Part shown: one piece after another, positions 22,082 through 34,213 of the stretch
Layout of the letters: each line of letters begins with the position of its first letter
How positions within the stretch are numbered: position 1 is the stretch's first letter
NCBI GenBank assembly: GCA_905147135.1
Contig: LR990059.1
Span: 13,291,001-13,355,000, forward strand
DNA length: 64,000 nucleotides
Source: Blastobasis lacticolella
Lineage: Eukaryota; Arthropoda; Insecta; Lepidoptera; Blastobasidae
Direction of reading: 5' to 3'
Made by a program: the position numbers and the translations under genes
Notes under the pieces: model-generated
Told to the model about the DNA's origin: nothing
What the model saw: the letters and a program-made list of their open reading frames with translations, nothing else
Databases searched by the model: none

Positions 22082-22897
22082 TGTAGATGGTAGTAATCGC
22101 CCGCGATCTTGAGGTCGCTCTGCTGTGCGAGCGATGCAGTGTGTATGTACGAGCGATACACTGCAGTCGTATCACGGGTGCGAGCGAGATGGAGATTATG
22201 CGGTATACAAAGTGTTATTTTGCGGGGGTTTCCCGATACCCGTGGGTTTTATGGGTTTTATGGCGCACGTTTACACTCGCAAACGGCACGAACGCCCTCA
22301 GCGCGTGCAATCAGGCCGGGTGGAGCCCTTTGAGGGGTGCCCAGCTCGACGCCCGCGAGCAGACGTCCGCGCACGTATCCGGGTGCAAGCGTACGCAATA
22401 GTTATGCGCGGCGCTGTTGTTGTTTGGCGCGGTGTGCGAGATGTGCGACGCGGTAGCGGGTTCGTATCTCGCGACGTGGTTTTGTTCGCGGCGCGGGTGT
22501 TCTTGCGGCGCGGTGATGCTGGGGCACGACGCTGGCGATGGCGGCGCGGCGGAGCAGCTTGGTGTCGGCTGGTGTTCTGCCGACTGCGTTGTTTGGTGGC
22601 GCGCGACGCGGATGTTAGCGACGCGGTAGGGTTTTGCCGGCGAGGTGTTGTGTCGGCGGTGGTGTGTAAGATATCTACCTGAGAACTCCTAGACTCTTGT
22701 ATCTGCAGGGAAAGTGTCTACCGGCGAGGTGCAATGCCGGTAGTGGAGCTCGGGGATGGAGGGTTGAGCTCGGGGATGGAGGGTTGGCTCGGTGAGGCAG
22801 GTCAGGACTCGTAGTATGTTGTCAGGAACGATCTCGGACGGGAAAATTTTGGACGAGGGTAGCTGCATAATTTTTGAAAAAAAATCGTGTGATACGT
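22082..22897 (-). promoter_or_regulatory. 5' leader of the Jockey-type LINE (internal promoter region)
   Basis: About 815 bp between the target-site duplication and the ORF1 ATG. LINEs of this clade carry an internal promoter here. The leader is strongly GC-rich with repeated GCGACGCGG-like motifs (22,440-22,640) and a tandem duplication (GAGCTCGGGGATGGAGGGTT twice, 22,746-22,787). No precise initiator was identified. Confidence 0.45.
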
Positions 22898-22908
22898 ACG
22901 TACCGGTA

Positions 22909-23073
22909 GACGCAGCGTGGGTAGGCCTCCTACAAGATGGACCGACGACCTGGTAAGGATCGCAGGTACCAGCTGGATGCGGAAAGCACAGGACCGGTCT
23001 TTGTGGAGATCTCTGGGGGAGGCCTATGCCCAGCAGTGGGCGTCTTCTGGCTGATATGATGATCATGATGATG
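22909..23073 (+). pseudogene. RTE-clade LINE, 3' part
   Basis: Continues the RTE frame interrupted at 16,529. It reads VGRPPTRWTDDLVRIAGTSW and AQDRSLWRSLGEAYAQQW, the usual C-terminus of lepidopteran RTE proteins, followed by the ATG/GAT-repeat tail (CTGATATGATGATCATGATG) at the 3' end. The duplicated target ATATTTTTATG follows at 23074-23084. Confidence 0.8.
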
Positions 23074-24184
23074 ATATTTTTATGTTAAAATATCGTACCT
23101 TTAATTTTCTCAACTTTGCTGGAAGTAAGCTGCGAGTTAGTTCTGTTCTATCTACGCGTCGAGGATATCAAGCGGTGGGAAATTTGGGATATCTAATTAT
23201 TTGCTTCAAACAAGAAAAACATTCACAAACACAAATTACAACATTTATAAAAAATATTAGTTTAGCGGGAAAATATTTACACACAAACATGAACAGAAAA
23301 ATTTGAATTTTGAATTAGAATTTGTCAAAGACATTTAGGTATTCAGCCTACATTTCGCCGTGTATTGGCGCCCGACAAAAAATTTAAAAAATAATAGTGT
23401 TGCATAATGATTATATATATGACGGATCGCGGTCAATAGTATGGAATCATGTGGTCCATAGTACGGACTCATGACGATGAAAACGGAAGTGGGAGTGCAC
23501 CCTCTGGTGGGGCGTGCTGACAGAGTCTCGACGGCACGACTCGGGCGGAGTGGCGGCCATTCTTGGCGCGATCGCAGCCGAGGAGTGACGCGTCTTGAAA
23601 CTATCTCCACATTTCGTTTATAGAAAGTGTTATTTACGTTTGAAAATAAAGTAATTTTAAAATCACCTTTGAAATAAGAAAGTTAATTACCTCAACTGCC
23701 TATATTGTGATACTGCTGTAATTTCAAGTGAAATTATAAGTGATGTGCAAAAATGAATTGAAATAAATACAGTGGAGTAAATGTGAACCTTTTCTCTAAT
23801 TTATCTGGGCGAATACGATCTAATACTGATATCACCACCCTGATGACAATGATCCTAATACACCCCTTTCCTTCACGCGACGACATATATATGTCGTAGA
23901 TTAGGGCAGACTCTAGCAGGGGAGAGATCCATCAGAAGGTATTTTCGGGATAGTGGTATTGAAATAAGAATTAGACGAGCAGTTGAAGGCAGTCCGCACA
24001 CGACGCGACATGCATCCGACGTGCAGGATGCATGTGTCCGACGTGTCGCGTACGACTGTAGTCCGTACACGGCGCGACACGTCGGATGCATGTCGCGTAT
24101 GAGAAAAAAACAATATATTTAGTCTGCGCACATCACACGCTAACGACATCGTAACGACATGCAACTTGACACTGACATGACACT
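23074..24184 (+). repeat. Amplified unit, copy B upstream segment
   Basis: After the RTE insertion this resumes the unit (TTAAAATATCGTACCTTTAA), reaches the GGCGCCCGACA block at 23,367, then holds about 800 bp shared only with 33,430-34,213. That part ends in a hairpin-rich stretch with repeated GACGCGACATGCATCCGAC / GGATGCATGTCGCG motifs (24,003-24,095). No coding region was seen. Confidence 0.6.
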
Positions 24185-25906
24185 CGTCTATGGGGCTTTC
24201 TGATGATTTGCTACGGGGAATATCAAACCATGGTAAGTTTAAACCATTTCTTTCTCTTTATATTTGAATAATGTAATTATATAGGCCAGCTTTCTTTTGT
24301 TTGAATATTTAAATTGTTAATAACCAATATATTTTACCAAAAATTAAAATTATGAAAGTAGATAAGTCATTTTGCTAATTATATAATTGTACTTACAGAA
24401 TTCAATAAACCATCTTCGATTCAGCAGAGGATTATTGCGCCGATAACAGAAGGAAGAGACCTTGTTGTTATAGCACCGTCTGGCACTGGCAAAAAGATCT
24501 CTGTGTCGATTGCCATTTTACAAAATGTGGACCCCACCCTGCTAGAAACGCAAGTGCTGGTGCTGTTGCAACAGAACTATTAGCTGAACAGTTTCAGAAG
24601 TGCGCTCTATTATTAGGTGGCAAGATGAAAGTGCACAGCCATGCGTTAGGCAGGGCAAGCTTTGAAGATGATGTTCAAAGTTTAAACTGTGGACAGCACG
24701 TGGTTTTTAGCACTCCTCATAGAGTAATTGGTATGTTTTTGGATCTCACTAGCAGTTCTCGTGTTAATTTACTCATTATATAGCTAATTTATACTTATAT
24801 TTATGTCAATAATTGCAGAGATGATCTATAGAGGAGTACTACACACTGGCTTTTTAAGACTGCTGGTATTGGACGGTATGGACCAATTGATAAATAAAGA
24901 ACACATGGAAAGTGTTTCATCTGTTCACCGCTTTGTCCCCTTAAGAACTCAAACGGTTCTACTGACGACGGCTGCACCAGATAAGGTTGATGAGTTTTCA
25001 TCAAAACTAACACGAAACCCGATTAGGGTAGTAGCCAAACGGTGAGTAAATTCATCTCTACTATATTTGAATCTTTACGTTTTTGTCATACTCGTTTTTA
25101 ATATAGTATGCTGGCCCGACATTCCATTGACATGATAAGAGGAATAAGAACGTATTTACGTTATATAATTTATTTTACAGTGCCAAGCTGTGTCTAGAGG
25201 GGATGAAGCAGATATTTGTGTCTATACCGACGGAGGGGTGGAAATTAAAGAAATTAAGCGATTTCACCATGATGATGGACTTTTCCCAAGTACTTATATT
25301 CGGCAATTCTAGAAAGAAAGTGGAGTGGCTTTCTAGAAAGTTGCAGATTGCCAAGTGCTCGGTCTGTTCTTTGCATGCCAATATGACAAGCAAAGAACGA
25401 AAAGTCGTCATGCACAAATTTGCTTCTGGACAAAGGTACTTATTTATTCTCGACATTATTTTTATGTTAAATACCACCACTACATTTTCGACTGCGTGTA
25501 AGGCTTCGTTTATGATAAGTAGTGCCGTTACATATTCTTTTGTGTTTCATATCATCCTGTCAACCTCGAAAATTATATAAAAACTTTTAATGAGACCAGT
25601 TTATATTTTGATACAGAATCCTATCGATGACCTTTTATGCACAATCCTTTCAATGAGATTTTAATTGTGTTATAATGTTGCAGCAAGATCCTCATCACGA
25701 CCGATCTGGAGATGAGCAGCTTGGAGACGCAGGAAATGTTGACCGTCGTGAGCTACGACTTCCCGTCTAGCCCCGAGCAGTTCATTCGTAGGATCGCTCG
25801 CTCTGGTAACGAGGGCGTCGCCATTCACTTCGTCAAGACTGAGGATATTGCTTCCTTGAAACTCATCAGGGAGCATTACCACTTCGGTTCCGTCAAATTG
25901 TTATAG
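24185..25906 (+). pseudogene. eIF4A-III-like gene, copy B (5'-truncated, frameshifted)
   Basis: Homology starts abruptly at 24185 inside exon 1, so promoter and the first 20 or so codons are gone. An ATG at 24190 could still start MGLSDDLLRGI. Exons: 24185-24232, 24399-24730, 24819-25041, 25181-25435 and 25684-25906. Exon 2 lacks one nucleotide compared with copy A (CTGTTGCAA vs CTGTGTGCAA, about 24,553), which leads to a TAG within eight codons. Exons 3-5 remain open and all splice sites are kept. Exon 4 has GNSRKK where the other copies have CNSRKK. The shared exon 2 deletion links it with copy D. Probably not expressed as a full protein. Confidence 0.8.
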
Positions 25907-27560
25907 TTTTAGTAATTCTTGGTACCTAAAACTTTAACAATTTGATGGTTCTTAGCTTTGTTTCATTTAAATCGGTTCCGTAGTTTAGAAAGTATTTAAG
26001 TAAAAAGGGTTATCCGACGTTTTTGGTTGGTTAGGTCATTTTATATGTAGGTATAATTATGTTAAGTATTTTTAATTAGGTTAATGGTAGTTAAGTTTGT
26101 ATATACTGTATTTACAATGTAGTTAGTTTAGAAATAGGTAAATTACAATTTGATTTATGTTTACAAAATATTACAATCGATGCAAATCATTTATGTTTTT
26201 CTTTTTACCCGTAAAATATAAAAACTGCTTAAAATATAAAGGAAATATTCCTTTGACATAAAAAACCAAGACGCTATTAACGTCTACCAGTGCACTTAAA
26301 CTAGGAAAAATTGAATGAATAAAAATAAACATTTTGGGATACCCGCTGTAGAAACCTGCCACCAGCCTTTGAAGCCTGCATTGGTCCATTTAATATCCAG
26401 CCAGACATAAATGACTGTACACCGACTATTGAAAATATTTGTAATATTGCATTGGTCTATGGTTTTATCATGCTTTGCCATGATACGGTTTTAATAAATT
26501 TGAACTAATCAGACCAGGGCGATGTTTTTCGGTGGTTCGGATCTTAAATCTTTCGCAATCCAAGTCAGGTGTTCATGATCGAGTGTTATCGCACTAAACT
26601 CGCTCGATCTTCAAGTAGAATAGGTCTATAATTTTTAGTCTTTATAATTTAAATTTTTAAACAGGCGGGGTCACATTTCATTTATACATTTCTGGCGTTA
26701 CGAATCATTCCATAATTTCATAAATATCTAATCGATTTTAATTCGCTTTTTGCAGTTTGATAGCTAATAAGACAATGTTTAAATCTGTATCTAATTAATT
26801 TCTTCAACCCAATTACTTTTCGTCAGACAATATTTTTTTACGAAATTGCAACTGTTTTTAAAAATATTGTCTTGCGTGAAGAGATCGTGTTTATTAACTT
26901 AAATTCATTAAGCATTTATGAAGTTATAGACTGATTTGTTGCGCCAGAAATGTATAAGGGTGACTCAATTTGCATGCTCGCGAGTTCAAAATTCTTGTTG
27001 TACCATACAGTATAAAAATCAAATAAATGGTTAGTGACAGTCGAACATTAAAAACTTAGGTTACTGTTAATTGGTCCATCAGGCCAGATGGCCAATACAA
27101 CCATTATAGGATCAATAATAATTATTATTAATGTTACCGACCATACAAACATTACATCAAGAAGCCTCTTCGCTCTATAGCTAGGCAGCTTCCATAATTC
27201 CACATCCATCGATTTTATACTAATTCCTTTTGAAAAAACTTAACCTTACCTTTTTTTAATGTCAATTTCTCTCTCCTGAAGTCTAGCCTCTGCAATTTAG
27301 GTCGTTTTCACTATTCTGTACGGTAATTTCGTTCAGTTTTTCTATATTTCTTTCCTACTTCATTACACTCTTTCGTTAAATTCTACTACACTTAAAAATA
27401 GGAAATACACAAAAACAAACAAATGGACATCACACGTAATAAAAAGCGTAACGAAAAAAATATTTTATTTATTGCGTTAATTGGTATAAATTAAAATAAA
27501 CAATTAAAAATTAATATAAATATCGACTAAATAGGAATACAACAAGAAAAAAGTAAATCA
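25907..27560 (+). repeat. Amplified unit, copy B downstream segment
   Basis: The 3' flank of gene copy B up to about 26,670, then about 880 bp (26,690-27,560) that is also found at 55,940-56,715 but not after copies A or C. The latter part holds a 13-bp-stem hairpin (AGACAATATTTTT / AAAAATATTGTCT, about 26,825-26,873). No coding region was seen. Confidence 0.55.
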
Positions 27561-27572
27561 TATAATAGTAGT

Positions 27573-30480
27573 TTATGCAACTGTCATATAATACCTAATT
27601 ATATGCAGTTGCATACACTACTTTATCTACACTCATATTTTTATGTTAAAATATCGTACCTTTAATTTTCTCAACTTTGCTGGAAGTAAGCTGCGTGTTA
27701 GTTCTGTTGTATCTACGCGTCGAGGATATCAAGCGGCAGAAAATTCACTTCACTACTTTCACATTTATCTCTTTATTTGCTTCAAACAAAAAAAAACATT
27801 CACAAACACAAATTACAACATTTATAACAAATATTCTGTTTAGCGGGAAAATAATTACACACAAATATGAACAGGAAAATTTGAATTTTGAATTTGAATT
27901 TGTCAAAGACATTTAGGTATTCAGCCTACATTTCGCCGTGTCTCGGCGACCGACAAAAATTTAAAAAATAAAAGTGTTGCATAATGATTTAAAAGTTATT
28001 TTACGTTACAGCTGTAATGAAATTAGTATGGGAAATGCTGTATCGAAAAGTATTTTTTTATAATTTCATAGACCGGTGTAAAAAAAGTGTAGGTATCCTT
28101 AAACAACTGTTTTCGAATATGAAATTGGAACATTACGCTATGAGTGTAGATAAAATATTTTACCGTTTGTATTATATACGGATTTCTCTACATTTTAAAT
28201 ACATTTTCTTCGGAGTTATAGGATAATTAATTGAGTTGAGGATTTGTGATTGCAGGATATGTTTTTGATTTCAGCACTTTTAATTGATTAAGTGATAGTA
28301 CCAAAAAATAAAAACGGAAAACAACTCGTCCGATTCATTTCGTAACATGCAGAGCCCGCAATTTCATTAGATGTCAGTTCTTGTAGTTTTAAATGCTACT
28401 TGTAAATGAAATGAGCAAAAATGCCACACAACTGCAGCCTCTTTTTCACTAGAGGCATAAGTTCTTATCGCTCTTACAATAGATAGTATCACCCCATTGT
28501 CACAGAGGAAAAATCTCTATTGTACTGGAACAATTCCTTTCTCTATCTCGCCCCGAACCCCACCCTTTCTCCTGCTCCTTTATTATAGCGTCCCGGCGAT
28601 AAACAAATTATAGAAATGTATAAAAGCTTATAGTTTTATCATGAATCATAATTACTAAACAAGGCAAAAATTACCTAAAATTACACAAAACTACAACAAA
28701 CAACTATAAAGTACAACTAACTACTAAATATTAAACCTAATTGACTAGGCCTCCTCTCGCTGGAGATTTTTTCTCCAGGTGTTTAGGTCCAGCTGTGCTG
28801 CTAGTGATTGACTCCTAATCGTTGGCCTTGTTTGACCATAGGTCTTCTAATATTACCATCTGACATGTCGGAATTGCCCCCAGAGTTAAGATTTTCTCTC
28901 CAGGTATAATCAAATATAAAGGTATAATAAAATCCTGCCTGGAGAGTTGTAGTTTCTGCGCTCTCTCGTCTTCGGAGAGTCGTTAGCTACAGGGAAGGCC
29001 CTGTAGCTAGCGACAAACTCCAATCCACGACCTGCGCCCAGTTTTCGGATTGTACTGGTGCCATTGCCATTAAAATTATTTGTTTTTATACAATTTATTA
29101 ACATAACTGAAATATTAAACAGCTGATACTGGGACGGAAAAACACTAATAATAAATCAAACAAAAAATGACGTTTACAGCGTCGACGATGCCTTTTATGT
29201 ACGCTAATGGCATAGACCGCGACGGGGTTAGTGGCGAGATAAAGAAAGGAATTCTTGCAGTACAATAGGGCGTAACTTAGTTTTGTGGCATTTATCCACC
29301 CGATATTTACAATTGGCATTTAAAACTAGAAAACTTACCACTGAATCTGCAGATTTTGCGAGTTGCGAAATGAATCTAACGAATAGTATAACATTTTTGT
29401 GTTTGGTATTTTCGAAAAATATTTATCCCCTGAACCTTTTCCCTTTATTTATTTGTAACCTTTTCCCTATTCGTTTTCCTCATTGCTTATTTTGACGATG
29501 CTTATTTCGCCGATGGTTAATTTCATCGAATTTTTTTTTTTGATAAATCATTACATTGGTGGTTTATTGTCTCCATTTATTAAACTTTAACTGTGACTCC
29601 TCTCGTTATCACTCTCCTGCCAAATCATCAGTGTTTTATGTTCTCTTCCTCCATACGTGTATATTGTGTATCAGAAATTTCTAAGGTTTAGTTTTGCGCG
29701 GCAGTCTGTGTTATTCCCGGTATTGCAGACGTCTATAGACAACGATAGGCAATGAACAAGTTTTAGTAGAGTATTAGCTAAAAACGGAGTAGAAAGTAAA
29801 ATAAGAAAATCAGAAAGGTACTCGGGTGTTTCGCGTGGCTATACCTACATATAATTCAAACAAAATATTACTATTGTCCATAAAAATAAACAACAATTTT
29901 ATAAATGCTGATAAACTCTGTACGATGAGGATTATTTTAGTAAAAGAAATTTTTCTTAGAATTTTAATGCAGTCAAAATGTTTATAATTTAAGTTTCAAT
30001 CCATACCAATTACTCTATTACTACGTGAGGTACCAAACTGCGATCTGTATGCCGATAATCTAGTGAAGGCATATATTAATTGTATTGTCCTCTGATTACC
30101 TAAGTAATAAGTAATTTTTATATACTAGCTCTAATTTATAACCTAATTGGAGCAAAGCAATTAGTTTTACTATAATTGTACTAAGAATGAAAAAATACAT
30201 ATATTGAATTAATTTTAAAAACACAAACAGAATATTCAAAATTGTTAAAAACTTCAGGCTGCGCAGGGGGTGCGCGGCGCTGTTCGGGGTTCGCGGGGAA
30301 GGGGGTGAGGGATACAAAAGATAAGTGGCGGACTGCGGGGCGCGCAGGTAAAAATTAAGACATATATTTGGCAATTTCTTGGGTCCATCTGCAGTTAGCA
30401 TTTGCGAGTCGGCTTGAGCGGTTGTTCTCGAGTGTGTTAGTATACATTTTTTAAATTACTTCATTTATACTTGAACAAAT
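27573..30480 (+). repeat. Amplified unit, copy C upstream segment
   Basis: The least rearranged version of the unit: start block (27,573), GGCGACCGACA block (27,945), hairpin-rich block with a remnant small ORF on the minus strand (about 28,742-29,080, with an 18-bp insertion near 28,907), the segment matching 9,100-9,760, and the promoter region (29,725-30,480). The TATA/initiator pair is at 30363 and 30392. Confidence 0.65.
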
Positions 30481-32262
30481 ATGGCGTCGACAATCGTGGA
30501 AATAGAAGTGTCTGAGGACGTAAACGCGTTACATTCGTTTGCGTCTATGGGGCTTTCTGATGATTTGCTACGGGGAATATCAAACCATGGTAAGTTTAAA
30601 CTATTTATTTCTTTATTTTTATTTGGATAATGTAATTATATAGGTCAGCTTCCTTTTGTTTGAATATTTAAATTGTTAATAACCAATAATTTTTAACAAC
30701 AATAAAAATTATGAAAGTAGATGAGCCAATTTGCTAAATATAAATTATACTTTCAGAATTCAATAAACCATCTTCGATTCAGCAGAGGATTATTGCGCCG
30801 ATAATAGGAGGAAGAGACCTTGTTGTTATAGCACCGTCTGGCACTGGCAAAAAGGTCGCTGTGACGATCGCCATTTTACAAAATGTGGACCCCACCCTGC
30901 TAGAAACGCAAGTGCTGGTGCTGTGTGCAACAGGACTATTAGCTGAACAGTTCCAGAAGTGCGCACTATTATTAGGTGGCAAGATGAAAGTGCACAGCCA
31001 TGCGTTAGGCAGGGCAAGCTTTGAAGATGATGTTCAAAGTTTAAACTGTGGACAGCACGTGGTTTTTAGCACTCCTCATAGAGTAATTGGTATGTTTTTG
31101 GATCTCACTAGCTGTTCTCGTGTTAACTTACTCATTATATAGCTAATTTATACTTATATTTATTTAAATAATTGCAGAGATGATCTATAGAGGAGTACTA
31201 CACACTGGCTTTTTAAGACTGCTGGTATTGGACGGTATGGACCAATGATAAATAAAGAACACATGGAAAGTGTTTCATCTGTTCACCGCTTTGTCCCCTT
31301 AAGAACTCAAACGGTTCTACTGACGACGGCTGCATCAGACAAGGTTGATGAGTTTTCATCAAAACTAACACGAAACCCGATCAGGGTAGTAGCCAAACGG
31401 TGAGTAAATTCATCTCTACTATATTTGAATCTTTACGTTTTTGTCATACTCGTTTTTAATATTGTATGCTGGCCCAAAATTCCATTGACACGATAAGAAG
31501 AATAAGAATGTATTTACGTTATATCATTTATTTTACAGTGCCAAGCTGTGTCTAGAGGGGATGAAGCAGATATTTGTGTCTATACCGACGGAGGGGTGGA
31601 AATTAAAGAAATTAAGCGATTTCACCATGATGATGGACTTTTCCCAAGTACTTATATTCTGCAATTCTAGAAAGAAAGTGGAGTGGCTTTCTAGAAAGTT
31701 GCAGATTGCCAAGTGCTCGGTCTCTTCTTTGCATGCCAATATGACAAGCAAAGAACGAAAAGTCGTCATACACAAGTTTGCTTCTGGACAAAGGTACTTA
31801 TTTATTCTCGACATTTTTTTTATGTTAAATACCACCACTACATTTTCGACTGCGTGTAAGGCTTCGTTTATGATAAGATGTGCCGTTACATATTCTTTTG
31901 TGTTTTATATCATTATGTCAACCTCGAAAATTACATAAAAACTTTTAATGAGACCAGTATATTTTGATACAGAATCCTATCGATGACTTTTTATGCATAA
32001 TCCTTAAAATGAGATTTTAATTGTGTTATAATGTTGCAGCAAGATCCTCATCACGACCGATCTGGAGATGAGCAGCTTGGAGACGCAGGAAATGTTGACC
32101 GTCGTGAGCTACGACTTCCCATCGAGCCCCGAGCAGTTCATTCGTAGGATCGCTCGCTCGGGTAACGAGGGCGTCGCCATTCACTTCGTCAAGACTGAGG
32201 ATATTGCTTCCTTAAAACTCATCAGGGAGCATTACCACTTCGGTTCCGTCAAATTGTTATAG
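30481..32262 (+). pseudogene. eIF4A-III-like gene, copy C (frameshift in exon 3)
   Basis: Exons: 30481-30589, 30757-31089, 31178-31399, 31539-31793 and 32040-32262. Promoter, ATG and all splice sites are preserved and exons 1-2 are open, including the CTGTGTGCAA that B and D have lost. Exon 3 is 222 instead of 223 nt: GACCAATGATAAAT replaces GACCAATTGATMAAT at about 31,245, giving a TGA right after the DGMDQ motif. A translated product would stop near residue 170, keeping only most of the first RecA-like domain. Motif I is GTGKK as in A. It is otherwise very close to copy A. Confidence 0.8.
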
Positions 32263-34213
32263 TTTTAGTAATTCTTGGTACCTAAAACTTTAACAATTTG
32301 ATGGTTCTTAGCTTTGTTTCATTTAAATCGGTTCCGTAGTTTAGAAAGTATTTAAGTAAAAAGGGTTATCCGACGTTTTTGGTTGGTTAGGTCATTTTAT
32401 ATGTAGGTATGATTATGTTAAGTATTTTTAATTAGGTTAATGGTAGTTAAGTTTGTATATACTGTATTTACAATGTAGTTAGTTTAGAAATAGGTAAATT
32501 ACAATTTGATTTATGTTTACAAAATATTACAATCGATGCAAATCATTTATGTTTTTCTTTTTACCTGTAAAATATAAAAACTGCTTAAAATATAAAGGAA
32601 ATATTCCTTTGACATAAAAAACCAAGACGCTATTAACGTCTACCAGTGCACTTAAACTAGGAAAAATTGAATGAATAAAATAAACATTTTGGGATACCCG
32701 CTGTAGAAACCTGCCACCAGCCTTTGAAGCTGATTAACAAATGTTGTCGCTTTTGTTTTCAAAGACTGCTTTGGTCCATTTAATATCCAGCCAGACATAA
32801 ATGACTGTACACCGACTATTGAAAATATTTGTAATATTGCATTGGTCTATGGTTTTATCATGCTTTGCCATGATACGGTTTTAATAAATTTGAACTAATC
32901 AGACCAGGGCGATGTTTTTCGGTGGTTCGGATCTTAAATCTTTCGCAATCCAAGTCAAGTGTTCATGATCGAGTGTTATCGCTCTCAGTTTGCAGCTATT
33001 CCTTGTAGCCTAATATCACTAAACTCGCTCGATCTTCAAGTAGAATAGGTCTTTAATTTTTAGTCTTTATAATTTAAATTTTTAAACAGGCGGGGTTTAT
33101 GCAACTGTCATATAATACCTAATTAAATGCAGTTGCATACACTACTTTATCTACACCCATATTTTTATGTTAAAATATCGTACCTTTAATTTTCTCAACT
33201 TTACGCGTCGAGGATATCAAGCGGTGGGAAATTTGGGATATCTAATTATTTGCTTCAAACAAGAAAAACATTCACAAACACAAATTATAACATTTATAAA
33301 AAATATTAGTTAAGCAGGAAAATATTTACACACAAATATGAACAGGAAAATTTGAATTTTGAATTAGAATTTGTCAAAGACATTTAAGTATTCAGCCTAC
33401 ATTTCGCCGTGTATTGGCGCCCGACAAAAAATTTAAAAAATAATAGTGTTGCATAATGATTATATATATGACGGATCGCGGTCAATAGTATGGAATCATG
33501 TGGTCCATAGTACGGACTCATGACGATGAAAACGGAAGTGGGAGTGCACCCTCTGGTGGGGTGTGCTGACAGAGTCTCGACGGCACGACTCGGGCGGAGT
33601 GACGGCCATTCTTGGCGCGATCGCAGCCGAGGAGTGACGCGTCTTGAAACTATCTCCACATTTCGTTTACAGAAAGTGTTATTTACGTTTGAAAATAAAG
33701 TAATTTTAAAATCACCTTTGAAATAAGAAAGTTAATTACCTCAACTGCCAATATTGTGATACTGCTCTCATTTCAAGTGAAATTATAAGTGATGTGCAAA
33801 AATGAATTGAAATAAATACCGTGGAGTAAATGTGAACCTTTTCTCTAATTTATCTGAGCGAATACGATCTAATACTGGTATCACCACCCTGATGACAATG
33901 ATCCTAATACACCCCTTTCCTTCACGCGACGACATATATATGTCGTAGATTAGGGCAGACTCTAGCAGGGGAGAGATCCATCAGAAGGTATTTACGGGAT
34001 AGTGGTATTGAAATAAGAATTAGAAGAACAGTTGAAGGCAGTCCGCACACGACGCGACATGCATCCGACGTGCAGGATGCATACGACTGTAGTCCGTACA
34101 CGGCGCGACACGTCGGATGCATGTCGCGTATGAGAAAAAAATAATATATTTAGTCTGCGCACATCGCCCGCTAACGACATCGTAACGACATGCAACTTAA
34201 CACTGACATGACA
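32263..34213 (+). repeat. Copy C 3' flank and a further unit fragment lacking its gene
   Basis: The gene C 3' flank runs to 33,095, where a new unit starts at once (TTTATGCAACTGTC). That fragment repeats the 23,074-24,184 segment closely, with a deletion near 34,080, and stops at GACATGACACTC. At that point copy B continues into the helicase exon 1, but here a LINE begins. The gene part of this unit is therefore missing. Confidence 0.6.

Larger units (their letters stand above)
16530..22897 (-). mobile_element. Complete Jockey-type LINE inserted into the RTE element
   Basis: This 6,368-bp GC-rich element is on the minus strand, flanked by the 11-bp duplication ACGTACCGGTA (16519-16529 and 22898-22908). 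Layout from its 5' end: a GC-rich 5' leader of about 815 bp (22,897-22,082) with a tandem 22-bp duplication near 22,745-22,788; ORF1 (22081-19505); ORF2 (19523-16737, overlapping ORF1 by 19 nt); a run of A right after the ORF2 stop; and a tail of about 190 bp down to 16,530. Both ORFs are uninterrupted and the target-site duplication is exact, so insertion was recent and the copy may still be competent. Confidence 0.85.

Noticed and set aside
16743..22682. Many long frames on the plus strand across the GC-rich region
   Set aside because: They are opposite or out of frame with the Jockey-type ORF1 and ORF2. High GC lowers stop frequency.
16530..22897. GC-rich island as horizontally acquired bacterial DNA
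   Set aside because: It is fully explained by a Jockey-type LINE with target duplication.
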